A stretch of DNA of 57,401 nucleotides from positions 1-57,401 of the forward strand of contig CAMUYR010000019.1 in the NCBI GenBank assembly GCA_947164965.1, in the 5' to 3' direction. Shown here piece by piece: positions 25,947 through 32,787 of the stretch. The position numbers were made by a program, and so were the translations under genes. Numbering within the stretch: the first letter of the stretch is position 1; each line of letters opens with the position of its first letter. The notes under the pieces are model-generated. The model was given only the letters and a program-made list of their open reading frames with translations, was not told the origin of the DNA and made no database searches. The DNA comes from an uncultured Prevotella sp. (GTDB lineage: Bacteria; Bacteroidota; Bacteroidia; Bacteroidales; Bacteroidaceae).

Positions 25947-26921
25947 TTATTTAATGTCGATAACGGGAATGTTGTCCTTGTCGTTATAGTAGAGGTTCTC
26001 ACCTGCCATACCCCAGATGAAAGTATAGTAGTAAGTACCTGCAGCAGCGTGGATGCTCCACTCTGGCGACATGATGGCCTGCTCGTTGTGCAGCCATACG
26101 ACGCGGCTCTCATCAGGCTGACCCATGATGTGAGCGATGGTCTGATCCTGAGGCAGGTTGAAGTAGTAGTAAGCCTCGATGCGACGACCGTGCAGATGAG
26201 GTGGCATCGTGTTCCAGGCAGCACCGGGATTAAGCTGTGTCAGACCCAGCTGCAACTGGCAGGGACCTTCCTCCAGCACGTCGTTGACGATGAGCTTGTA
26301 GACGGTGCGGTTGTTGCACTCTTCCAAAGAACCTACGGGTCCCCAGACAGCAGCCTTCAGCGAACCCTTGCGACCGTCGAGGGTTATCCACTGCGTCTTG
26401 TAGTGCTTGTGGGCAGTAGCTGAGTTCAGGTAGAACTTAGCAGGCTTCTGGGCATCCTTTGAACGGAACAGCACCTCTTTGTTTACGTCCTTGTTCTTGT
26501 CCACGTGTCCGCGACCGATATACAATGCCTCCTTGGGAGCCAGTGCATACTCCTTGCCGTCGACGATGACCACACCGTCGCCCTGACCGCAGTTCACGAT
26601 GCCGAGCTCGCGGTTGTAAAGGAAGTACTTGTCCTTGATACCTGGATCAACGTCGAGACCCAGTTCACGGAAGTTCTCCAGTTTCAGCGTCTTGTTGACG
26701 GGCATGGCACCACCGAAGATGAAGCGGTCGTAGTGCGAATAGGTGAGGTTAATCTCGTCGGCCACCATCACCTTCTCCATCACGAAGCGCTCACGCAGGG
26801 TCTTGGTGTCGTAGTGCTTCACATCCTCAGGATGACAGGCCGTCTGGAAGTTCACATTCTGCTGGCCAAAGCTACTGGTCATACTACTCATAAGCAATAA
26901 TGTCAAAATCGATTTTTTCAT
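25947..26921 (-). CDS. kduI: 5-dehydro-4-deoxy-D-glucuronate isomerase with signal peptide
   Basis: 324 aa. From about residue 28 ([19 protein letters not shown]) it aligns with KduI along its whole length; zinc ligands are readable as His242, His244, Glu249 and His291 ([22 protein letters not shown]). KduI isomerises 5-keto-4-deoxyuronate from unsaturated uronates to 2,5-diketo-3-deoxygluconate. Unlike the cytoplasmic enzymes, residues 1-20 ([20 protein letters not shown]) look like a type I signal peptide, predicting export. It sits between two transporter genes in an apparent operon, 19 bp after the PTS-like IIC and 11 bp before the MFS gene. Confidence 0.93.
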   Translation of the reverse strand: MKKSILTLLLMSSMTSSFGQQNVNFQTACHPEDVKHYDTKTLRERFVMEKVMVADEINLTYSHYDRFIFGGAMPVNKTLKLENFRELGLDVDPGIKDKYFLYNRELGIVNCGQGDGVVIVDGKEYALAPKEALYIGRGHVDKNKDVNKEVLFRSKDAQKPAKFYLNSATAHKHYKTQWITLDGRKGSLKAAVWGPVGSLEECNNRTVYKLIVNDVLEEGPCQLQLGLTQLNPGAAWNTMPPHLHGRRIEAYYYFNLPQDQTIAHIMGQPDESRVVWLHNEQAIMSPEWSIHAAAGTYYYTFIWGMAGENLYYNDKDNIPVIDIK

Positions 26922-26940
26922 TATATATAATGTTTAATGT

Positions 26941-28314
26941 TTAATCTTTATTGTTTTTGTTCTCATCTGCGGCGATGCGCATGCGGTTCCATACTACCAT
27001 GCCGATGGTAATCAGCGTCAGCACGCCGGCACCAACCCACTTCAGATAAGCTACACACTTATAGATAACCCATCCGAAGAGACTCGATGCGAAGTCGAGA
27101 GCACCACCCTCAAAGCCTGCGGGGATGTCGGCGGCCTTGTCGCCCGTTTGCTCGAACACGGTCTTGGCAGCCTGCGTGAAGGCAGGAGCCATATCGGTAA
27201 CGAAGTACAGGCCGATGGCCAGTGCTACGAGTCCGATGATGAACGTCTTCACCACATTACCCTTGGTGAATGGCAATACCATGGGGAACAGATAGAACAT
27301 GCCTGCCAGCGAGGCCAGCGGCAGGAATTGGTTGCCGGGCAGCACGACGGCCAGTCCGAGGGCTACGGGGATGAGCAACAGCGATACGACGAGGGTTGTG
27401 GGGTGACCGATGACAACGGCAGGCGACATGCCGATGTACACCTTCTTGCCGTTAAACTTCTTCTTCACCACCTCCTGTGTCTTCTCGGCAATAGGCTTCA
27501 GACCTTCTATAAATAAGGAGGTAATACGTGGGATGAGCTCCATCACGGCACCCATTGTCACACCCAGGAACAGCACCTTCTTGATATCCAGCTGAGCCAG
27601 CACACCAATCAGCGCTCCCACGATGACGCCCAGCACCAGCGGTTCGCCCATCACGCCAAACTTCTTCTTCATACCCTCGGCATCAATGTTCAGCTTGTTG
27701 AAGCCGGGAATCATATCCAGCGCCTTGCCGATAATCAGGGCAAAGGGCACAAAACTCTGACAGAAAGGCTGGGGGATTGAAATACCCTGCCATTCAGGAT
27801 AGTACTCCTGGAAACGGTCGGCAGTCAGGTCGGCCATCACCAAGGTAACGATATAGCACACGATGGCGGCAAAATAGCCCCACAACAGGCTCTGGTCCAT
27901 CACGAAATAAGCCACAGCGCCGATGAATGCGAAGTGCCAGTAGTTCCACAGGTCGATGTTGACCGTGCGTGTGCAGCCCGTAATGAGCAGCAGGAAGTTA
28001 ACACCCAGACAGATGGGAATAATCAGCGCGCCAACAGCCGTGTTGTAAGCCACAGCGGCAGCAGCGGGCCATCCCATGTCGAACACCTTCAATTGGAGGT
28101 CGTAAAGCTGAGAGATAGCAGACAGCGGGTCGCCGAAATTCGTGGTCAGCAGGGCTGTAACAATACCCAGACCTACAAAACCGACACCTACGTAGAGTCC
28201 GCTTTTCAGAGAACGTCCGAACTTCAGTCCTATGCACAGGCCGATGATCGTAAAGAGGATAGGCATCATGACCGATGCGCCCAGGCTGATAATGTAACTA
28301 AATACTTGTTCCAT
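26941..28314 (-). CDS. Galactitol-type PTS EIIC-like permease (orphan)
   Basis: 457 aa from the ATG at 28314 (MEQVFSYIISLGASVMMPI); a longer frame reaching 28392 would cross the promoter and is rejected. It has about ten membrane spans and matches the EIIC-GAT family: GLKFGRSLKSGLYVGVGFVGL and MVLPFTKGNVVKTFIIG. No IIA, IIB, HPr or EI gene is in the window, and Bacteroidetes generally lack a sugar PTS, so it may act as a phosphorylation-independent carrier. It leads the operon with kduI and the MFS gene, suggesting a uronate or sugar-alcohol cargo. Confidence 0.87.
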   Translation of the reverse strand: MEQVFSYIISLGASVMMPILFTIIGLCIGLKFGRSLKSGLYVGVGFVGLGIVTALLTTNFGDPLSAISQLYDLQLKVFDMGWPAAAAVAYNTAVGALIIPICLGVNFLLLITGCTRTVNIDLWNYWHFAFIGAVAYFVMDQSLLWGYFAAIVCYIVTLVMADLTADRFQEYYPEWQGISIPQPFCQSFVPFALIIGKALDMIPGFNKLNIDAEGMKKKFGVMGEPLVLGVIVGALIGVLAQLDIKKVLFLGVTMGAVMELIPRITSLFIEGLKPIAEKTQEVVKKKFNGKKVYIGMSPAVVIGHPTTLVVSLLLIPVALGLAVVLPGNQFLPLASLAGMFYLFPMVLPFTKGNVVKTFIIGLVALAIGLYFVTDMAPAFTQAAKTVFEQTGDKAADIPAGFEGGALDFASSLFGWVIYKCVAYLKWVGAGVLTLITIGMVVWNRMRIAADENKNNKD

Positions 28315-28362
28315 TTGATTGAATAATATCGATATTTTTGTTTGTTTTAGTACTAATCGACT

Positions 28363-28371
28363 GCAAAGATA
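28363..28371 (-). promoter_or_regulatory. Promoter -7 element of the IIC-kduI-MFS operon
   Basis: Minus-strand TATCTTTGC within AAAATGATTATCTTTGCA, the same 18-bp word as the tRNA-Arg promoter. The leader is about 45 nt. Confidence 0.65.
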
Positions 28372-28559
28372 ATCATTTTTGTTGAAAACCAATACATTTC
28401 ACCCCATTTTTCTTACTAAATCGTTAACGGAAACAATATCTTTACTAGAACACACACGACTTCAACAAGGATGACACAGGTCGTCTGCCTTGGGTTATAA
28501 GTGCCACAAACTGAATAGCGGAGCATCTTATAGGATGATAGAGAAGGCTTCTTAGACAT

Positions 28560-28642
28560 CAAAACAAGTTGTTTTGGTGTTGTTAAAGCCATCTTAATCA
28601 TCGATTAAAGGCAGGTTAAGCATACCAAAACAACTTGTTTTG
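28560..28642. repeat. Pair of 17-bp near-palindromes
   Basis: CAAAACAAGTTGTTTTG at 28560-28576 and its reverse complement CAAAACAACTTGTTTTG at 28626-28642, 66 bp apart centre to centre. Each is itself a near-perfect dyad, as expected for a dimeric regulator site. Confidence 0.6.
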
Positions 28643-28655
28643 CTATCGTGATGGC

Positions 28656-28704
28656 AGGTGATGCTTTTCATAATACCATCACCTAGGCTAACAGACTGGT
28701 ATTA
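28656..28704. repeat. Overlapping hairpins
   Basis: AGGTGATG (28656-28663) pairs with CATCACCT (28677-28684); TAATACC (28671-28677) pairs with GGTATTA (28698-28704). The second 5' arm lies in the loop of the first, so the two are alternatives or a pseudoknot. Confidence 0.45.
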
Positions 28705-28885
28705 AATAAGTTAATGCAAAAAGTGATGCTTTTATAAAAAATAGTAATAAATAGATGGCAGTAATTGGTGATCTGCTTGGCAAGACTACGGTTCCATAGA
28801 CGAGAGCGTGGGCACAAAGGTACACAAAAATTTGGAATTTCATGGTCGCAGCGCTCAAAATTACTGAAAAAAGAAAATAATCGGG

Positions 28886-28910
28886 GATCGTCGGGACGGT
28901 TCTGCTGATC
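28886..28910 (+). repeat. 25-bp GATC-ended dispersed repeat, copy 1
   Basis: Begins GATCGTCGGG and ends GGTTCTGCTGATC; 21 of 25 positions match the copy at 56561-56585 in the rhs locus. Confidence 0.65.
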
Positions 28911-29010
28911 CACTTTGGTGATATGAAATCGACCGTCTCGTCTATGTTTGCCAGATACAAATAATTGTTATAAAAAGGAGACACTATGGCGAACTTTTGC
29001 AAATTATTTG

Positions 29011-29019
29011 TAACTTTGC
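29011..29019 (+). promoter_or_regulatory. Promoter -7 element of the mutarotase gene
   Basis: TAACTTTGC, about 62 nt upstream of the ATG at 29081. Confidence 0.6.
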
Positions 29020-29080
29020 GGCAAAGTACTGAAGTGCGACGAACAGGAACGAAGAGAAGTATGAAAAAGATTAAACGGAC

Positions 29081-29404
29081 ATGAAAAGATATTGTCAGAC
29101 ATTGACTCTGGTGGAGAATCCAGAGATGATTGAGAAATACGTTGAGGCTCATGCTCACGTGTGGCCAGAGATTATTGAAGGGCAGCGAGAGGTAGGAATT
29201 CTGGATATGCAGATTTACCGCAAGGGCAGAAGCCTCTTTATGATTATGGATGTCAAGGACGACTTTGATTTTCAGCGAGACATGGCCCGTCTGGCCACTC
29301 TGCCAAGGCAGGCAGAGTGGGAGGCGTATGTGGCGCAATTCCAAGGGTGTGACCCTGATGCTCCCAGTTCTGAGAAGTGGCAACTTATGGAGCGGATTTT
29401 TTAA
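29081..29404 (+). CDS. RhaM/DUF718-family sugar mutarotase (L-rhamnose or L-fucose)
   Basis: 107 aa, matching the length and pattern of E. coli YiiL/RhaM: KRYCQTLTLVENPEMIEKYVEAHAHVWPEI (active-site His in HAHVWPE), ILDMQIYRKGRSLFMIMDV, and a C-terminal SSEKWQLMERIF. These enzymes interconvert alpha and beta anomers of 6-deoxy sugars. The next functional unit on the opposite strand includes the fucose salvage enzyme FKP, so an L-fucose substrate is plausible, but rhamnose is equally possible. Monocistronic. Confidence 0.88.
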   Translation: MKRYCQTLTLVENPEMIEKYVEAHAHVWPEIIEGQREVGILDMQIYRKGRSLFMIMDVKDDFDFQRDMARLATLPRQAEWEAYVAQFQGCDPDAPSSEKWQLMERIF

Positions 29405-29431
29405 AGGATCACTAGGGACAGCCGGATTATG

Positions 29432-29456
29432 TATCGTGGGGTTTGCCCCCACGATA
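29432..29456. terminator. Hairpin between convergent mutarotase and murF-alr
   Basis: TATCGTGGGG (29432-29441) with CCCCACGATA (29447-29456), a strong perfect stem; no long T run, so termination is likely but not certain. Confidence 0.6.
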
Positions 29457-29469
29457 TAGGTGCACCGTG

Positions 29470-31935
29470 TTAATCTTGGAAATAGACTTTCTTGACGCGG
29501 TTGCTGATACTGGTCATCACTTCGTAGGGAATGGTCTGCAGCACGTCGCTGAGGACGGTGATGGGCAGGTTGTTGCCGAAGATTTCGACCATATCGCCCT
29601 CCTGGCAGGGAATGTCCGTGACGTCGATCATGGCGACATCCATGCAGATATTGCCAACGTAGGGGGCTTTTTGGCCATTCACCAGACAGTAGCAGGCGCC
29701 ACGTCCTAGGTGACGGTTCAGTCCGTCGGCATAGCCAATGGGGATGGCTGCAATCACGGAGTCGCGAGTCAGCACGCCTTTGCGGCTGTATCCCACCGTC
29801 TCTTCCTTCGGAACATGACGCAACTGGAGGATGGTGGTCTTGAGCGTCGAAACGGTATGTAGCATGCGGTTGTCGCGTGGGTCGACACCATAGAGTCCAA
29901 GTCCGAGACGGCACATGTCCATCTGTCGCTCTGGGAAATGCTCAATGGCGGCGGAATTATCCATGTGGCGCAGTATCTTATGCGGGAAGGCAGCCTGCAG
30001 CTTCTTGCTGGCAACATCGAACTTTTGGAACTGCATGGCAGAGAAGTTGTCGAAGTCGTCGCTGTCGGAACCTACGAAATGGCTGAAGACGGAGCGCGGA
30101 ATGATGGCGTTCTGAGATTTCAGCCGGCGAATGAGCTCGTCGATGTCCTTCTCGGGATCGAAGCCCAAGCGATGCATGCCGGTATCCAACTTGACATGGA
30201 TGGGCCAGCCCGTAATGCCTTGCTTCTCGGCAGCACGGATGAGGGCATCCATCAGACGGAACGAGTAGACCTCGGGCTCGAGGTCGTAGTCGAACATCGT
30301 CTTGAAGGCGGTCATCTCAGGATTCATTATCATGATGTTCTGCGTGATGCCGTTACGACGCAGGGTGACACCCTCGTCGGCCACAGCAACAGCCAGATAG
30401 TCGACACGATGGTCCTGCAACGTCTTGGCAACCTCGACAGCACCAGCTCCGTAGGCGTCGGCCTTCACCATACAAACCAGTTTGGTTTCGGGCTTCAGGA
30501 AGGAACGGTAGAAGTTCAGATTGTCGACAACGGCATTGAGGTTGACTTCGAGAATGGTTTCGTGCACCTTCTGCTCGAGCAACTCTGTGATATGGTCGAA
30601 GCCAAACACGCGGGCACCCTTGATGAGGATGACCTCGTCGTGCAACTGGCGGAAGGCGTTGCTTTGGACATATTGATCGACATTGGTGAAGAATGCCTTG
30701 TCCTTGATGGTGAACAAGCGGTGGCAGGCGCTGATGCGGGGACCGATGCCAACCAGCTTGCTGATGCCTCGCTTCATGCACAGGGCATTGACCTCACTAT
30801 ACAGGTCTTCATCGCTCTTGCCGCTCTGGAAGATGTCGCTGAGTATGAGGCATTTGGCTATTGGCTGTTGGCCGTTAGCTGTTGGCATCTCACGACGCGA
30901 CATGAAGTCGAGCGCGATGTCGAGTGAATTGATGTCGCTGTTGTAAGAGTCGTTGATGAGCAGACAGCCATGCTGGCCTTCTTTCACCTCCAGGCGCATA
31001 GCCACGGGTTCCAACAGCTTCATGCGATGAGCCAGCTGCGTGGGCGTAACTCCTAAATACAGGGCAATGGCTGCACAGGCAAACGAACATTGCAGCGATG
31101 CCTCGTCGAAGAAAGGCAACTCGTATTTACCACGTTCACCTTTATATATATAGCTGACAACGGGCTCTGTCTTCTCGATAAAGAGCGGGGCCGACGGGTT
31201 CTCGCGGCTCCAGCCAATCTTTTCGCCCTTATAGCCCGAACGGCGGATGCAGCGCGAGATAGTATCGTCGTCGCTGTTGTATGCCAGCACCTTCGTGTCG
31301 CGGAACAGCTGCATCTTCTCCATGCATTTCTCCTCCAAAGTGCGGAAGTTCTCCTGATGAGCTGCACCCAGCGATGTCAGGATGCCGATGGTAGGCTGGA
31401 TGATGTCGTGCAGAGCTTCCATCTCGCCCATCTCGCTGATGCCGGCCTCGAAGAGTCCCACCTGCGTTTTCTCGTTAAGCAGCCATACCGACAGGGGTAC
31501 GCCAATCTGTGAGTTATAGCTCTTAGGCGAACGGGTGACGGTCATCTGGGGAGAGAGCAGTTGGAACAGCCATTCCTTGACCATCGTCTTACCGTTCGAA
31601 CCTGTAATGCCCACGATGGGGATGTCGAATTCGTCACGGTGGCGCTCAGCCAGTCGTTGCAGAGCAGCCAATGGCGAAGTCACTTTCAGATAGTTGGCAT
31701 CGGCCTGTGGCTGGGCAGGCACTTGTTCGACGACGAAATTCCTCACGCCTCGGCGATACAGGTCGCCCAGGTAGTGATGACCGTCGTTACGCTGGGTTTT
31801 CAATGCAAAAAAAAGCGTTTCCTCAGGGAAACAGAGTGAACGGCTGTCAGTCAGCAGCCATCCTATCGTGGCATCGGCGGTGCCAATGCGTCGCGCTCCA
31901 ATAAGCGTTGTTATTTTCTCTATCGTGTAGTTCAT
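29470..31935 (-). CDS. murF-alr: Bifunctional MurF / alanine racemase
   Basis: 821-aa fusion typical of Bacteroidetes. MurF part (about 1-450): ATP loop GITGSNGKTMVKEW, NSQIGVPLSVWLL, NDSYNSDINS; it adds D-Ala-D-Ala to UDP-MurNAc-tripeptide. Alanine racemase part (about 455-821): PLP lysine in MVKADAYGAGAVEVA and C-terminal catalytic Tyr region IPIGYADGLNRHLGRG; it supplies D-Ala. Residues about 350-361 (PTANGQQPIAK) are encoded by an interspersed repeat and look like an insert relative to homologues as I recall them. It overlaps the GSCFA gene by 4 bp at the end of the yfhO-fkp-GSCFA-murF/alr operon. Confidence 0.96.
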   Translation of the reverse strand: MNYTIEKITTLIGARRIGTADATIGWLLTDSRSLCFPEETLFFALKTQRNDGHHYLGDLYRRGVRNFVVEQVPAQPQADANYLKVTSPLAALQRLAERHRDEFDIPIVGITGSNGKTMVKEWLFQLLSPQMTVTRSPKSYNSQIGVPLSVWLLNEKTQVGLFEAGISEMGEMEALHDIIQPTIGILTSLGAAHQENFRTLEEKCMEKMQLFRDTKVLAYNSDDDTISRCIRRSGYKGEKIGWSRENPSAPLFIEKTEPVVSYIYKGERGKYELPFFDEASLQCSFACAAIALYLGVTPTQLAHRMKLLEPVAMRLEVKEGQHGCLLINDSYNSDINSLDIALDFMSRREMPTANGQQPIAKCLILSDIFQSGKSDEDLYSEVNALCMKRGISKLVGIGPRISACHRLFTIKDKAFFTNVDQYVQSNAFRQLHDEVILIKGARVFGFDHITELLEQKVHETILEVNLNAVVDNLNFYRSFLKPETKLVCMVKADAYGAGAVEVAKTLQDHRVDYLAVAVADEGVTLRRNGITQNIMIMNPEMTAFKTMFDYDLEPEVYSFRLMDALIRAAEKQGITGWPIHVKLDTGMHRLGFDPEKDIDELIRRLKSQNAIIPRSVFSHFVGSDSDDFDNFSAMQFQKFDVASKKLQAAFPHKILRHMDNSAAIEHFPERQMDMCRLGLGLYGVDPRDNRMLHTVSTLKTTILQLRHVPKEETVGYSRKGVLTRDSVIAAIPIGYADGLNRHLGRGACYCLVNGQKAPYVGNICMDVAMIDVTDIPCQEGDMVEIFGNNLPITVLSDVLQTIPYEVMTSISNRVKKVYFQD
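30854..30886 (-). repeat. Repeat-derived 33-bp segment inside murF
   Basis: Made of TTGGCTATTGGC and TTAGCTGTTGGC words; exactly 11 codons, so the frame is kept. The related copy is at 21505-21532. Confidence 0.55.
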
Positions 31936-32753
31936 AATGCAAAGGTAGGGTATTTTTTCCGTAATTCAGCGACTTTTAACATAGTTTTATCCATCAGTAC
32001 CTGATAATCCTGCGAATCGGGGTTGAAAGGCTTGTGGCGCAGCACCTGTTTCAATGGGCGCCATTCTTCCAGATAGTCTTTGGCTGCTGGCGAGAAATAG
32101 TTGTCGACCAGCTTTTCCCAGATATATTCCACCGCCTGTTCAGAGGGATGCAGCATGTCGGGGGCATAGAAGCGGTAATCGCGCAACTCGTCCATCAGAA
32201 TCTCGTAGGCGGGGAAGTAATAGATGTTAGATGGATGATGTAAGAGGGATGAGGAATGAGGGATGAGGCGGTCGATGGCCAAAAGGAGGGTGGCTTTAGA
32301 GAGCTGGCTCTCGTGAAAGCCATATTTGCGATAGCGGATAGGACTGACAGTCAGCACCACATTGACATCGGGATTGCGACGGCGTAACACGTCGATGGCC
32401 TGCTGCAGATAGTCGGCACAATCGTCAATGGTCAGTTGCTCTTCCTGAAACAAAGTCTGCGGACGTTTCTCGCAGTTGTCGACGATTTCACCCGTTTCCT
32501 TCAACCTGTAGACGTGATTTGTTCCTAAGGTGAGGAAGGCAACGCGAGGACTGGCGTCGCAGCGCTCAATGGTGTGGAGCACGCTGGCAGGGTTGTACAT
32601 GGTGCCATAAGGATTGGAGACAACGGGGAAGCCCTCTTCGCGGAAGCGTTGGCTGATAGAGTCGGCAAAGCAGGAACCCACGAAAAGCAGTTCTTCGCAG
32701 GGCTGTATCTCGAAACCAGGCTTTGCTATATTGACAGTCGTCCTAAATTCCAT
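31932..32753 (-). CDS. GSCFA domain protein
   Basis: 273 aa, recognised by the name-giving motif VGSCFADSISQRF near residue 27, with NPYGTMYNPASV, TLGTNHVYR and a terminal PDMLHPSEQAVEYIWEKL, which resembles the SGNH hydrolase DxxH block. GSCFA proteins are predicted SGNH-like esterases; the substrate is unknown. The stretch LIPHSSSLLHHPS at about 161-175 is encoded by a GATGTAAGAGG-type repeat. It overlaps murF-alr by 4 bp and follows fkp by 34 bp. Confidence 0.9.
   Translation of the reverse strand: MEFRTTVNIAKPGFEIQPCEELLFVGSCFADSISQRFREEGFPVVSNPYGTMYNPASVLHTIERCDASPRVAFLTLGTNHVYRLKETGEIVDNCEKRPQTLFQEEQLTIDDCADYLQQAIDVLRRRNPDVNVVLTVSPIRYRKYGFHESQLSKATLLLAIDRLIPHSSSLLHHPSNIYYFPAYEILMDELRDYRFYAPDMLHPSEQAVEYIWEKLVDNYFSPAAKDYLEEWRPLKQVLRHKPFNPDSQDYQVLMDKTMLKVAELRKKYPTFAL
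32227..32270 (-). repeat. Repeat-derived segment inside the GSCFA gene
   Basis: Contains GATGTAAGAGG plus GGGATGAGG/GGAATGAGG words. Related GATGTAAGA words occur intergenically at 32757-32785 (inverted) and 40008-40037. Confidence 0.5.
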
Positions 32754-32787
32754 CTTCCATCAACCTTCTTACATCTTCCATCTCCCA

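Larger units (their letters stand above)
28372..29010. other. Long structured intergenic region
   Basis: No credible gene on either strand. It holds two 17-bp palindromes, an overlapping hairpin pair and one 25-bp dispersed repeat, listed separately. The long leftward frame through it is an antisense shadow of the mutarotase and murF-alr region. Confidence 0.6.

Noticed and set aside
28315..28392. Longer N-terminus for the IIC permease
   Set aside because: The added codons cross the -7 element and leader; the ATG at 28314 matches the family start.
29432..29456. Riboswitch or attenuator
   Set aside because: A simple 10-bp hairpin between convergent genes is best explained as a terminator.
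28688..29914. 408-codon leftward frame
   Set aside because: It runs antisense to the mutarotase and crosses the noncoding gap and murF-alr in another frame; its Arg/Pro/His-rich composition is not protein-like.
29938..30927. 329-codon rightward frame inside murF-alr
   Set aside because: Antisense shadow of an intact fused essential enzyme.
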